Assembly (NCBI GenBank): GCA_021155195.1
Contig: JAJNPV010000017.1
Coordinates: 124,001-188,000, forward strand
Direction: 5' to 3'
Source of the DNA: Ohtaekwangia sp.
GTDB lineage: Bacteria > Bacteroidota > Bacteroidia > Cytophagales > Cyclobacteriaceae
DNA length: 64,000 nucleotides
The translations under genes were made by a program, and so were the position numbers. Positions 27,661 through 36,613 of this stretch are shown piece after piece (position 1 is the stretch's first letter; each line of letters begins with the position of its first letter). The notes under the pieces were generated by a model. The model ran no database searches, had not been told where the DNA came from, and worked only from the letters and a program-made list of their open reading frames with translations.

Positions 27661-27691
27661 AAAAGGGTTATCACTATGATAACCCTTTTTT
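27661..27691 (+). terminator. Intrinsic terminator after smc
   Basis: AAAAGGGTTATC (27661-27672) pairs perfectly with GATAACCCTTTT (27678-27689) around the loop ACTAT, followed by further T residues. It also reads well on the minus strand and may end both smc and the convergent gene at 27717. Confidence 0.92.
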
Positions 27692-27716
27692 ATGCAAAAA
27701 AGAAGCTATTCTCTAA

Positions 27717-28184
27717 TTAGAAAGAACGATGAATTGGAATTCTTAATTCCTTTGCAACGCGATGCATTTCATCCGCAAAGGATTTATAACTTACATCACG
27801 AGCAATTTCAATTGATTGATTATCGAATTCAAGAATACCGATATACTCGTTAAAATCCGTTTGCGCTGTACGCGCACGACTATTTGCTGTATAGCTATGC
27901 CTTTCCTTATCTAGTTTGATTCCCTTAAGTTGGTGGAATTTATATTGTTCTCTTTTTAAATCAAACCATAATATCTCAAACGAATCGACAATAATTTTTC
28001 TATCCGTATCAATCTGAAATAAATATTTTGTCGTAAATGAAATTGATGTAAGAATCGCAAACAGAATAACCACCCATTCATGAAGTCTGAAATAAATAAT
28101 ATAGCCGCCAGAGACAATGAAGCCAACTAGCAAAATCCAGCTTAGCGCAGTAGGGAAATAATAATTTTCAAGTTTTACTTTCAA
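27717..28184 (-). CDS. Two-pass membrane protein of unknown function
   Basis: 155 residues, apparently starting with TTG at 28184. Two transmembrane helices near the N-terminus (TALSWILLVGFIVSGGYIIY and WVVILFAILTSISF) are followed by a soluble domain with alternating strands (about 55-150), which resembles the PH-like domain of small bacterial membrane proteins. I do not recognise a specific family. It lies 27 bases downstream of the gene at 28212, on the opposite side from its stop, and may be read separately. Confidence 0.6.
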   Translation of the reverse strand: MKVKLENYYFPTALSWILLVGFIVSGGYIIYFRLHEWVVILFAILTSISFTTKYLFQIDTDRKIIVDSFEILWFDLKREQYKFHQLKGIKLDKERHSYTANSRARTAQTDFNEYIGILEFDNQSIEIARDVSYKSFADEMHRVAKELRIPIHRSF

Positions 28185-28211
28185 TCCTACCCAAATAAAA
28201 GATGCTAACTT

Positions 28212-29267
28212 TTAATCCAACTTAATAGATTTTTTTGCCCTGTTACTCTCATACGCAGCCTCAATCAATTTAATCACATCGCGGGATTCTTCTGGCTTAA
28301 CAGCAAGAGGTTTGCCCTCCCGAATTACTTCATACAAATTTTTATAAAACATCCGGTAATCACCAGGGATAGTTTCGATTATTGATTCTACATGAAGGCC
28401 GCCAAGGGTTGTATTTAGTTTTGCCCATGCCTCCCGTCCATGTGTTCCCCATCCGGCACTCCCCGGAATTTTCTTATCCTTCAACGCTTGTTCTTGCGGG
28501 TCTACTCCACTGCTACCAATAAATGATCCTTCTGTACCATGAACAATGTACCGGGGGCCTTGTTCGCGCACTAAGTAACTTGACTTCACAATCACGTTCA
28601 GCCCATCATATTGAAGTCGTAAGTCATAAAAATCATCCACCTTTCCACCAGGGCGTTGAATCCCTATACGGGCATCAATCTCTGTAGGCATTCCAAACAA
28701 AACTAAAATCTGATCGAGCATGTGAGAACCAAGATTATATAAAATTCCTGTTCCCACTCCTGCTTCTTCTTTCCAGGTGTTAGCTTCGATATAATTTCGG
28801 AACCGATCGTAATGCGCCTCTAACTCTACAACTTTACCTACCCACTTATTGGCCAACACTTTTTGTAGCGTAAGAAAGTCTCCATCCCATCTTCTGTTTT
28901 GAAATACCGTTAATGTTTTCTTTTGCTTCGCAGCTAATGCAATTAAATCGTTCGCCTCTTTAGTCGTAACCGTAAATGGTTTTTCCACCACTACATGCTT
29001 GCCAGCCAGTAACGCCTTCGTTGTATACGAAAAATGAGATTCGTTTGGCGTGTTAATAATAATGAGTTCAATAGACGGATCATTAATTGCCTCGTCAACA
29101 GATTTCACGACTTTACTCTCAGGATAATGTTGAGTTGCCGTATTCGATCTTCGTTGAACAATCGTTGAAAGTGCGAAACCCGGATTAGCATGAATTAATG
29201 GGCCATGAAATACTTCGCCCGACATGCCATACGACAATAGTGCTGTTTGAATAGGTTTTATCTCCAT
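28212..29267 (-). CDS. Cytoplasmic Gfo/Idh/MocA-family oxidoreductase
   Basis: A 351-residue NAD(P)-dependent sugar or inositol dehydrogenase-like enzyme. It begins MEIKPIQTALLSYGMSGEVF, with the dinucleotide loop GMSG in place of the usual GxGxxG, followed by the EKPFTVT lysine motif (about residue 97) and the substrate domain with NLGSHMLDQ. There is no export signal, unlike the two Tat-dependent paralogues at 7351 and 8833, so it acts in the cytoplasm. It resembles the YdgJ/IolX-type branch; the substrate is unknown. Confidence 0.85.
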   Translation of the reverse strand: MEIKPIQTALLSYGMSGEVFHGPLIHANPGFALSTIVQRRSNTATQHYPESKVVKSVDEAINDPSIELIIINTPNESHFSYTTKALLAGKHVVVEKPFTVTTKEANDLIALAAKQKKTLTVFQNRRWDGDFLTLQKVLANKWVGKVVELEAHYDRFRNYIEANTWKEEAGVGTGILYNLGSHMLDQILVLFGMPTEIDARIGIQRPGGKVDDFYDLRLQYDGLNVIVKSSYLVREQGPRYIVHGTEGSFIGSSGVDPQEQALKDKKIPGSAGWGTHGREAWAKLNTTLGGLHVESIIETIPGDYRMFYKNLYEVIREGKPLAVKPEESRDVIKLIEAAYESNRAKKSIKLD

Positions 29268-29344
29268 CTTATTTTCCGTTTGTTCAAAAATAGAGAATAG
29301 GTTTTAGCCTTCGCTACCGATTAACAGATTTTAATCAGTTACAC

Positions 29345-31003
29345 TTACATCTTCACAATCTTGCCAGTAACAGGGGTCGAGTTGCCCGAGCTAGCTCTAT
29401 AATAATATATACCCGCTGCAAATCTTTCAGCAGGAATAGTAAGCTGATAGGTGCCCGGCTGATCCCTGCTTTCCCCTCCAGTAATTATTGACTTACCCAT
29501 CACATCAAATAACTCAACGGTAAAGCTTCCAGGATTTGTAAGGGTATACTCTATCGTAATGTCTTGTTCAAAAGGATTTGGGAATGCAGACACATTAAAG
29601 TCTGAAACCCCTTCTTCTGCGGCTGTGATTACTTTTGGCATATTAGCATCCATCCAATTTAACCGATTAGTGATCCATGTCTTCAACCAAGCTACTTCAT
29701 CTTGAAAGGATGAGCCCACATAATAATTAGGCCAAACATAAGTACCCAACACTGGCCAACGTTGAAAATTCCTTTGTTGAGATTCAGCATTTAATACTGT
29801 ATATAGCGAATCGATATAATTAATAATTTTTGAGGTTTGAAATTTATCGGCTCGTAGAGCTGTCCAACGTGCAGCCATCTTACTTCTATAACCCGCATCC
29901 TGATTTAGTCGGTTCCACCAAAAGGGAATCAACCAAAAATCTCCATTACAAAGAGTGTTAAAGTTTGTTACCCATCCTTCCGGATTTCCCTTTGTGCAAT
30001 AATCAGCATTACCAAAGCCAAGGTTAAAATCCCAAATGGGACCCATGATTAGTTTTCCACCGTCAGAATCTTTCTGTTTGTGCAGATACGTACTTAGCCG
30101 ATAGCCATCCACATTTTTGCTTACTTCATTGGCAATGTAAAAATCGATAAACGAGGTAACATCAATATACCTCGCGTATCCAATCACAGGATCGGCATAT
30201 GATGTGGAGTTTAACGAACTTTCAAAGGTTGACATGAAGTCCCTTATGTAATTTTTCTGCTGACTTGTAATATCAGCAGCTTTTGGATAATCATATTGAT
30301 AGAAAATGGTTTGTGTCCCATTTCTGTTGGGTGGCGTAAATTGCGATGTCCAACCTCCATTACCACTACCCGTCTGCTTGTCAATTTTAATGATATAACC
30401 GCCCGTAAGGTCATCTCCTGAAATTTCATCGGGGTTTAGTTTATTAATATCAACGCGGTTTTTATCACGCTTTATTTTTTCAATCAACACATAAACACCC
30501 TGATACTGTTGATTTATCACAACCTCACAAAAACGCGTGCGCGGAGCATACCACCCTAAATCGCGACCAAGTTTATAGGCCAGAACATCGCGCATTAAAC
30601 TTTTATCGTTATAAGGCGCAAACAAAACCCAATCTTCTTCAGCGGGCATTCCTAAGAGAGGAGCACTAATGCCAGTTCCGGCAGCGTCTCTCAATTCAAT
30701 TCCATATTGCTTTTTAGGAAAACTTTGAGAAGACGAACCTCGAATTTCTATCCCAATCTTTCCCTCATAATTATTGAAAGGATCTGTGATGTTATTTCGC
30801 ACACCTGGACCATTATCAATTATACCCATCGATGCGGTTATCTTAGGCTCATCAACAATAGTTTGACCAGAAGTGTTGATAACAAGGATGGGTAGATTTG
30901 ACGAGGTGAAAGAAGGTGACTGTGCATTGGAAATTTCAAAAACAAAAAGAAAGCAGAGGGATATTACTACCAACTTAATCTTACCTTGACCTGAACATTT
31001 CAT
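29345..31003 (-). CDS. T9SS-secreted CotH kinase-like protein
   Basis: 552 residues. A signal peptide (LVVISLCFLFVFEISNAQ) precedes a CotH domain (about 40-430), with the motifs YVLIEKIKRDKNRVDI and GPIWDFNLGFGN that mark this atypical protein-kinase fold. CotH of Bacillus phosphorylates spore-coat proteins; the target here is unknown. A type A T9SS sorting domain forms the last 80 residues (SAFPNPFEQDITIEY ... AAGIYYYRASSG), so the protein is exported and processed at the outer surface. It stands alone on the minus strand. Confidence 0.88.
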   Translation of the reverse strand: MKCSGQGKIKLVVISLCFLFVFEISNAQSPSFTSSNLPILVINTSGQTIVDEPKITASMGIIDNGPGVRNNITDPFNNYEGKIGIEIRGSSSQSFPKKQYGIELRDAAGTGISAPLLGMPAEEDWVLFAPYNDKSLMRDVLAYKLGRDLGWYAPRTRFCEVVINQQYQGVYVLIEKIKRDKNRVDINKLNPDEISGDDLTGGYIIKIDKQTGSGNGGWTSQFTPPNRNGTQTIFYQYDYPKAADITSQQKNYIRDFMSTFESSLNSTSYADPVIGYARYIDVTSFIDFYIANEVSKNVDGYRLSTYLHKQKDSDGGKLIMGPIWDFNLGFGNADYCTKGNPEGWVTNFNTLCNGDFWLIPFWWNRLNQDAGYRSKMAARWTALRADKFQTSKIINYIDSLYTVLNAESQQRNFQRWPVLGTYVWPNYYVGSSFQDEVAWLKTWITNRLNWMDANMPKVITAAEEGVSDFNVSAFPNPFEQDITIEYTLTNPGSFTVELFDVMGKSIITGGESRDQPGTYQLTIPAERFAAGIYYYRASSGNSTPVTGKIVKM

Positions 31004-31078
31004 GCTCTAAAGATCGGTAAAAGAGTTTTAATAAAATACCCCTAGCATAATTACCTATAACTTTTCTTCCGGAAAATT

Positions 31079-31393
31079 CTAAAGCAAAAGAATAAGAAGC
31101 AAAATGATAATGATAATTGCACCTACTGAAATATAGACACCACCATTGTCTAATGTTTTCATTTCCTTTTCAATAGAATTCACTTCTTTGCGGAGAGTCT
31201 TTCTTTCAGCTCTTGACATGGATTTAACATCCATTGCCTTTATCTCATGAAGCCTGGTTTCTAACTCAGTCACTCGAAGTGATGTTGATTCAGTAGTTAC
31301 CCCTTTCAATGCAGGATCTGTAACTGCTGAGAATCCGGAGATGGATAGGAACATAAAAAGAGCAAATGCGGATAAAATTTGTTTGTATTTCAT
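31079..31393 (-). CDS. Small exported protein with coiled coil and C-terminal membrane anchor
   Basis: A 104-residue protein: N-terminal signal (KQILSAFALFMFLSISGFS), a charged helix likely to form a coiled coil (about 40-80; LETRLHEIKAMDVKSMSRA), and a C-terminal hydrophobic run ending IIIIILLLILLL that is almost pure Ile/Leu. Small proteins of this shape are frequent in Bacteroidota genomes but have no assigned function that I know of. Divergent from the PQQ dehydrogenase at 31572. Confidence 0.6.
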   Translation of the reverse strand: MKYKQILSAFALFMFLSISGFSAVTDPALKGVTTESTSLRVTELETRLHEIKAMDVKSMSRAERKTLRKEVNSIEKEMKTLDNGGVYISVGAIIIIILLLILLL

Positions 31394-31515
31394 AGTGTTT
31401 GGTTTTGATTGTGTATATCCTATTCACAAACACGATGCCTCTAATGAGAAATCCATAAAGTGCTCAATTCAATTTATTTCTATACCTAGTTCTAACCTGG
31501 GAAAATTTTTAGTAG

Positions 31516-31544
31516 ACTTAATTGCCCAACTTGGGCAATTAAGT
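31516..31544. promoter_or_regulatory. 29-bp perfect palindrome before the PQQ dehydrogenase
   Basis: ACTTAATTGCCCAA (31516-31529) and its exact reverse complement TTGGGCAATTAAGT (31531-31544) surround a single central C. The palindrome ends 27 bases before the ATG at 31572, in the gap between two divergent genes. There is no T-tract, and it is not at the end of a gene, so a terminator is unlikely. A high-affinity binding site for a dimeric regulator is the best reading (inference). Confidence 0.65.
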
Positions 31545-31571
31545 TCCCTGACAAAGGGTTACTTTTAAGGT

Positions 31572-33749
31572 ATGAAAAAAGAAACTACCATCCTGTCAAT
31601 GCTTCTTATAGCCTTCTGGATTATTACTTCTTGCACAGGTCCTACTAAAAAATACACGGGTTGGCCAGTTTATAACGGGGGAAAAGAAGGAATCAAATAT
31701 TCATCGCTTACGCAGATTAATACGACCAATGTAAATCAATTACAAGTTGCATGGGCGTATCACACGGGCGATGCCGATACAATCCATCACTCGCAAATAC
31801 AATGCAACCCCATCATGGTTGATGGTGTACTGTATGGGGTGGGGCCACAAATGAAATTATTTGCTTTAGATGCCGCAACCGGAATTGAGAAATGGGTTTT
31901 TGATGTAAATGCTAAAACCCAATTCGGCTCAAACCAATCTGCTTTTCACAACATGATCAATAGTCGTGGGGTAGCCTATTGGAGTGATGGCGCAACGGAT
32001 AAGCGCATTTTTTTTACAGCAGGCTCCAACACGTTTGCTATTGATGCCACAACCGGAAAACCCATTCCGTCTTTTGGCAATAATGGTTCCATTGATTTAC
32101 ATGAGAACCTGGGACGCGATGTAAGTAACCTGTTTGTGGTAAATACATCACCGGGCATGGTGTATAAAAATTTACTAATACTAGGCACTCGTGTAGATGA
32201 AGCTCCTCCCTCTGCACCCGGCCACATTAGGGCCTATGATGTAATTACGGGAAAGTTACAGTGGATATTCCACACCATTCCTCAACCCGGTGAAGAAGGT
32301 TATGAAACCTGGGAAGATAAAGAAGCCTGGAAACATGTTGGTGGAGGAAACACCTGGAGTGGATTTTCATTGGATGAAAAGCGTGGAATTTTATTTGCCC
32401 CTACCGGCTCGGCTGCGTATGATTTTTATGGTGGTAAGCGAAAGGGTGCCAACTTGTATGCTAATTGTTTACTGGCATTAGATGCTGCCACAGGCAAGCG
32501 AATCTGGCATTTCCAATTTATGCATCACGACTTGTGGGATAAGGATCTCCCTACTCCACCTGCACTCATAACCATAACACAAAATGGAAAAAAAATTGAT
32601 GCGGTAGCCCAAACAACAAAGAACGGCATGGTGTATACATTCGAACGTGAAACAGGAAAACCTATTTTTGATATTGAGGAAGTAAGCACACCTACAGAAA
32701 CGGACTTAGATGGCGAAGTTGTTTGGCCTACTCAACCCATTCCAACCTTGCCAAAACCTTTTGTTAGGCAAATACTTAACGAAAATGATCTTAATCCATA
32801 TTTAGATTCAAGTGAGTTGGCAGAGATCAAAGAAAAAATGAAAGGCTATCGGTATGGAAATATGTTCCTGCCACCCGGCAAAATTCCTTCTCTCGTTTTT
32901 CCCGGGTATGATGGAGGTGGTGAATGGGGAGGTCCAGCCTTTGATCCGCAAAGCGAAATACTTTACGTAAATGCCAACGAAATGGCATGGGTGATGAAGA
33001 TGAATGAAAATATAATCGCACCTCCAAAAAAGGAAACCTTGTTAGATGCGGGGCAACGACTTTACACTCAAAACTGCATGGCATGCCATGGTGCCGATCG
33101 AAAAGGAACGGGAAACAATCCTACACTGATTGCCATAAATTCAAAATACAAACCTCAAGACTTGATTGAACTCATGAATAGTGGCCGAAGAATGATGCCT
33201 GCGTTCAAACATCTTGCCGATGAAGAAAAGAATGCAATCACTGCGTTTGTTCTTGATCATAAAGCTGAGCAGGCGAAGGAATTTTCACTTCCGGCAAAAC
33301 CGTTTGATTCGGTTAATTATATGCCCTATAAAATTTCGGGGTATAATAAATTCTTAAGTAAAGAAGGATATCCTGCCATTAGTCCGCCCTGGGGAACATT
33401 GAATGCGATTAATATGAGTACGGGTGAGTTGGTATGGAAAACAACGTTAGGAGAATACCCGGAATTAAAAGCGAAGGGCATTGCTCCTACTGGAACCGAG
33501 AACTATGGTGGGCCGGCCGTAACCGCTGGCGGATTAGTCTTTATTGCTGCTTCGCGCGATAATAAATTGCGTGCCTTTGATAAAGCAACTGGTAAATTAC
33601 TTTGGGAATATACATTGCCAGCTTCAGGATTTGCTTCACCGGCAGTTTATGAATGGAAGGGCAAGCAGTATATAGTGATTGCTTGTGGTGGGGGAAAACT
33701 AAATACTAAAAGCGGTGACGCCTACCTCGCTTTTGCGCTTCCGAACTGA
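31572..33749 (+). CDS. PQQ-type dehydrogenase with fused cytochrome c domain
   Basis: A 725-residue periplasmic quinoprotein of the glucose/quinate-dehydrogenase group. The N-terminus is a lipoprotein signal (lipid-bearing Cys 21 in ITSCTG). An eight-bladed beta-propeller surrounds the PQQ site: residues about 30-480 (blade motifs such as ALDAATGIEKWVF and ALDAATGKRIWHF) and about 590-725. Between these, at about 490-580, is an inserted cytochrome c with the haem motif CMACHG (Cys 502, Cys 505, His 506) and a probable axial Met in RRMMPAF. Electrons can therefore leave through its own haem. The substrate is not readable, and PQQ synthesis genes are not in this window. A 29-bp palindrome precedes it. 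Confidence 0.87.
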   Translation: MKKETTILSMLLIAFWIITSCTGPTKKYTGWPVYNGGKEGIKYSSLTQINTTNVNQLQVAWAYHTGDADTIHHSQIQCNPIMVDGVLYGVGPQMKLFALDAATGIEKWVFDVNAKTQFGSNQSAFHNMINSRGVAYWSDGATDKRIFFTAGSNTFAIDATTGKPIPSFGNNGSIDLHENLGRDVSNLFVVNTSPGMVYKNLLILGTRVDEAPPSAPGHIRAYDVITGKLQWIFHTIPQPGEEGYETWEDKEAWKHVGGGNTWSGFSLDEKRGILFAPTGSAAYDFYGGKRKGANLYANCLLALDAATGKRIWHFQFMHHDLWDKDLPTPPALITITQNGKKIDAVAQTTKNGMVYTFERETGKPIFDIEEVSTPTETDLDGEVVWPTQPIPTLPKPFVRQILNENDLNPYLDSSELAEIKEKMKGYRYGNMFLPPGKIPSLVFPGYDGGGEWGGPAFDPQSEILYVNANEMAWVMKMNENIIAPPKKETLLDAGQRLYTQNCMACHGADRKGTGNNPTLIAINSKYKPQDLIELMNSGRRMMPAFKHLADEEKNAITAFVLDHKAEQAKEFSLPAKPFDSVNYMPYKISGYNKFLSKEGYPAISPPWGTLNAINMSTGELVWKTTLGEYPELKAKGIAPTGTENYGGPAVTAGGLVFIAASRDNKLRAFDKATGKLLWEYTLPASGFASPAVYEWKGKQYIVIACGGGKLNTKSGDAYLAFALPN

Positions 33750-33764
33750 AATAATTCTCAAATC

Positions 33765-34118
33765 CTAAACGTTTGATTGGATTCTGGGCCTTCTCGTGGC
33801 CTTAACTATGATCATAATTATGTTTACAAAAAAGCTAATCATCATAACTTTAAAGTAATCAGTTTGGTAATGTTCATAAATCATAAAGATCATTACAGCA
33901 TAGAAAATACTAATACCCAGTGCAGAGTCCATCCAATGAAATTCATTCTTTGACAACCATCGAGGTATCCGAAGTGACAAAATTGGAATAATAAGAAACC
34001 AGAAGATAAATAGGGTGATCAGGTTCCAGCCAATCGTCAATCCTATCAGTGCAAGCAGAATTCCCAGCATTAAGGGAATGCATGAAATCCCTAACATCAT
34101 GTTCATAAAGATTTTCAT
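33765..34118 (-). CDS. Small multi-pass membrane protein of unknown function
   Basis: 117 residues with three to four hydrophobic helices (GISCIPLMLGILLALIGLTI, LITLFIFWFLIIPILSL, LGISIFYAVMIFMIY, MMISFFVNIIMIIVK) and a basic C-terminal tail (KATRRPRIQ). No family recognised. It converges on the PQQ dehydrogenase gene with only 15 bases between stops. Confidence 0.5.
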   Translation of the reverse strand: MKIFMNMMLGISCIPLMLGILLALIGLTIGWNLITLFIFWFLIIPILSLRIPRWLSKNEFHWMDSALGISIFYAVMIFMIYEHYQTDYFKVMMISFFVNIIMIIVKATRRPRIQSNV

Positions 34119-34325
34119 TATGGTCGGAAAAATAACCTAAAAAGAATCAGATGCCCCACTTTACCCTCAAATTCAAAAATAGCTGATTTTATCACCAATT
34201 TAAATTCTTGTTTGAATCGATAAAAATTCAGAATAAAAACATATTTCTTGTCCGATCTAGATAACCTTGCTCGTCATAGGTGAAATTTTGTTTAACTTAA
34301 TCATTAAATTCTATGGAAAAAGTTC

Positions 34326-34664
34326 ATGTTAATTTTTCACGGTGGCAGTGATATTGCCCCTGAAATGAAATCACCCGAAGCGATGCAAAAGCATATGCAA
34401 AAATGGTTTGCCTGGATTGAGAAACTTAGTAAGGAAGGCCGTTATGATGGAGGCGAGGCGCTTTTACCTACCGGTAAGTTTATTGGCGGCAAAAATAAAG
34501 TGGTTACGGACGGCCCATTTGCAGAAAGTAAAGAGCTGGTAGGCGGCTACTTTATTGTAAAAGCAAAAGACATTGATGAAGCAATTTCACTTTGTGCCGA
34601 TTATCCTGATTTTATTTATGATGGTAAAGTGCAGGTAAGGCCGGTGCAAAAAATGGACATGTAA
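34326..34664 (+). CDS. DGPF-domain (YciI-like) protein, possible 5' frameshift
   Basis: A 112-residue ferredoxin-like-fold protein carrying the DGPFAESKE motif that names the DGPF/YCII family. It lies upstream of an ECF42 sigma factor, the usual genomic partner of this family (established association). The ATG at 34326 gives MLIFHGG. Just upstream, an ATG at 34313 reads MEKVHV in another frame. If the run of five A at 34317-34321 had four, the protein would start MEKFMLIFH, the normal form for this family. A base miscall or a real slip are both possible; the internal start still leaves a nearly full-length domain. Confidence 0.85.
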   Translation: MLIFHGGSDIAPEMKSPEAMQKHMQKWFAWIEKLSKEGRYDGGEALLPTGKFIGGKNKVVTDGPFAESKELVGGYFIVKAKDIDEAISLCADYPDFIYDGKVQVRPVQKMDM

Positions 34665-34669
34665 TCTCA

Positions 34670-34711
34670 GGTGTCCTACACTTTTCATCATACTAATAAG
34701 TGTAGGACACC
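34670..34711. repeat. 14-bp perfect inverted repeat between yciI-like and dinB-like genes
   Basis: GGTGTCCTACACTT (34670-34683) and its exact reverse complement AAGTGTAGGACACC (34698-34711) enclose a 14-base loop six bases after the DGPF stop. No T-run follows immediately, so it may be an mRNA-stabilising or attenuating hairpin, or a mobile repeat, rather than a full terminator. Confidence 0.75.
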
Positions 34712-34754
34712 CAGTAGTTTTTCAATATTAAAACAACACTAACCAAAAATAATT

Positions 34755-35372
34755 ATGAAACACCTAAAACTATTGTCATTGGCCATAGCCCTTGTATTGG
34801 CCTGTGGATTTTATCCACTGGACGGCAGCTTAACAGATGCCGATCGCAAGGCGGCCATTGACTATCTGAAAGAAACCAAATCCACGTTGCTCAAAGATGT
34901 AAAAGGACTTACCAGTGAACAACTCAACTTTAAATCTTCGCCAGAATCCTGGTCCATTGCAGAGTGCCTTGAGCACATTGCCTTTTCAGAGACAGCCATT
35001 TTTGGAGCAGTGGATGGTTCGCTGAAAGAAGCAGCTAATCCGGATAAACGCAGCGAAGTAAAATTTACTGATGATGAACTTAAAGGTATGATTGCCAGTC
35101 GTACCCAAAAAGTAAAGACTCAGGAAGCGTTTGAACCCAAAAATCAATTTGGTGATGCCGCAGGTTCTATCAAGGCCTTTACTGCCAAGCGCGATGCCAA
35201 CATTGAATTTATTAAGACTACCAAAGAAGATCTTCGCAACCACTATGCAACATTTCCATTTGGCACGATGGATTCCTATCAAGTGCTGATTTTTATTGCA
35301 GCTCATTCTGCCCGGCACACGGCACAAATTGAAGAAGTGATGGCTAATCCAAATTTTCCTAAGAAGAAATAA
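34755..35372 (+). CDS. Exported DinB-like four-helix protein
   Basis: A 205-residue DinB_2-type protein, a four-helix bundle with three metal-binding His. Candidate ligands are His in ECLEHIAFSE and the two His in AAHSARHTAQIEEV near the C-terminus. Unusually, it starts with a signal sequence (HLKLLSLAIALVLACGF), so it is exported and may be lipidated at Cys 17. It sits between the DGPF gene and the ECF42 sigma gene, whose TTG start is two bases after this stop. DinB-family members act as thiol-dependent transferases in some bacteria; the function here is not known. Confidence 0.83.
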   Translation: MKHLKLLSLAIALVLACGFYPLDGSLTDADRKAAIDYLKETKSTLLKDVKGLTSEQLNFKSSPESWSIAECLEHIAFSETAIFGAVDGSLKEAANPDKRSEVKFTDDELKGMIASRTQKVKTQEAFEPKNQFGDAAGSIKAFTAKRDANIEFIKTTKEDLRNHYATFPFGTMDSYQVLIFIAAHSARHTAQIEEVMANPNFPKKK

Positions 35373-35374
35373 AT

Positions 35375-36613
35375 TTGGCACAACACACTGAAGATGTACA
35401 TCTTTTAATCGGCCATCTTTTTCGCCACGAGGCGGGAAAAATGGCCGCTGTGCTTACGCGATTTTTAGGTGTTGACAATCTTGATGCAGCCGAAGATTTG
35501 GTGCAAGACACCTTATTGAAAGCAATGGAAACCTGGCGCTTTCGCGGAATGCCAGACAATCCTACCGCGTGGCTATATAAAGTGGCTCGCAACAAAGCCA
35601 TCGACTGGCTGCGTGAGCAACAACGGAAAACCAAGCAGACAATAGAAGTAGAATCCACCACTACAGCTGAAGAACTCTTCCATGAAGATGAAATTCAGGA
35701 CAGCGTGCTACGCATGATGTTTACCTGTTGTCATCCCAGTATTCAACCCGAGTCGCAAATTGCGTTAACTTTAAAAACCTTGGGTGGACTAAGCGTAGCC
35801 GAAATAGCAAATGCCTTTCTCACAACAGATGACACAATCGCCAAACGGATTTATCGGGCAAAAGAAAAAATAAAAGGAGATAAAATTAAACTGGATCCGC
35901 CCGGGATTTTCGAAATGCCTTCCCGGCTGGACAGTGTAATTTACGTTCTGTACTTACTTTTTAACGAAGGGTATCACTCCAGTCATGGTGATACAGTAAT
36001 TCGCGAAGATGTATGTGCAGAGGCTATGCGACTCACCTATTTACTCATTCAGCACAAATCCACTAACCTGCCGAAAGTAAATGCACTGATGGCATTAATG
36101 TGTTTGCAATCCTCACGGTTTGCTTCGCGCATCGGTGAACTTGGAGAAATAATTTTGTTGGAAGATCAGGATCGATCAAAATGGAATCAGGGGTTGATTA
36201 CAAAAGGACTTAATTTTTTAGAACAGTCCTCAAGTGGTGATATGGTGAGCGAATATCATGTAGAGGCTTCTATAGCCTCAGTTCATGCATTAGCAAAACG
36301 TTTCCGAGATACACGTTGGAATGCGCTGGTTGGTTTATATGAAATTTTAAAAGAACTAAAACCTGGACCTATGACGAGCTTGAATCGCGCCATAGCGATA
36401 GGTTATGCCGAATCGCCTGAACAAGGAGTCATTGAATTAGAAAAAATTGAGAGCCTGAAAGATCATTATCTTTATTTATGTGCGCTTGGAAATTTCTATT
36501 TGCTCAGTGGAAATAATATTCAGGCTAAAAGTTTCTTTGAAAAAGCGCTACAGCAGACTGCTTCCCTTCGCGAAACAGAATTACTCAAAAGAAATATTGA
36601 AAGGTGCGGATAG
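35375..36613 (+). CDS. ECF42-type RNA polymerase sigma factor with C-terminal TPR-like extension
   Basis: A 412-residue ECF sigma factor, starting at a TTG two bases after the dinB-like stop. Region 2 is DAAEDLVQDTLLKAMETWRF, and region 4 includes IALTLKTLGGLSVAEIAN (about 130-170). The DUF6596 linker follows (YVLYLLFNEGYHSSHGD), then a helical, TPR-like C-terminal region (about 300-412) that is needed for activity in characterised ECF42 members. The group lacks a classical anti-sigma factor and is genomically linked to DGPF proteins, as seen here. It probably transcribes its own operon. Confidence 0.92.
   Translation: MAQHTEDVHLLIGHLFRHEAGKMAAVLTRFLGVDNLDAAEDLVQDTLLKAMETWRFRGMPDNPTAWLYKVARNKAIDWLREQQRKTKQTIEVESTTTAEELFHEDEIQDSVLRMMFTCCHPSIQPESQIALTLKTLGGLSVAEIANAFLTTDDTIAKRIYRAKEKIKGDKIKLDPPGIFEMPSRLDSVIYVLYLLFNEGYHSSHGDTVIREDVCAEAMRLTYLLIQHKSTNLPKVNALMALMCLQSSRFASRIGELGEIILLEDQDRSKWNQGLITKGLNFLEQSSSGDMVSEYHVEASIASVHALAKRFRDTRWNALVGLYEILKELKPGPMTSLNRAIAIGYAESPEQGVIELEKIESLKDHYLYLCALGNFYLLSGNNIQAKSFFEKALQQTASLRETELLKRNIERCG

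Noticed and set aside
31516..31544. The palindrome before the PQQ dehydrogenase as a transcription terminator
   Set aside because: It lies between divergent starts rather than after a gene, has a one-base centre instead of a usual loop, and lacks a T-run.
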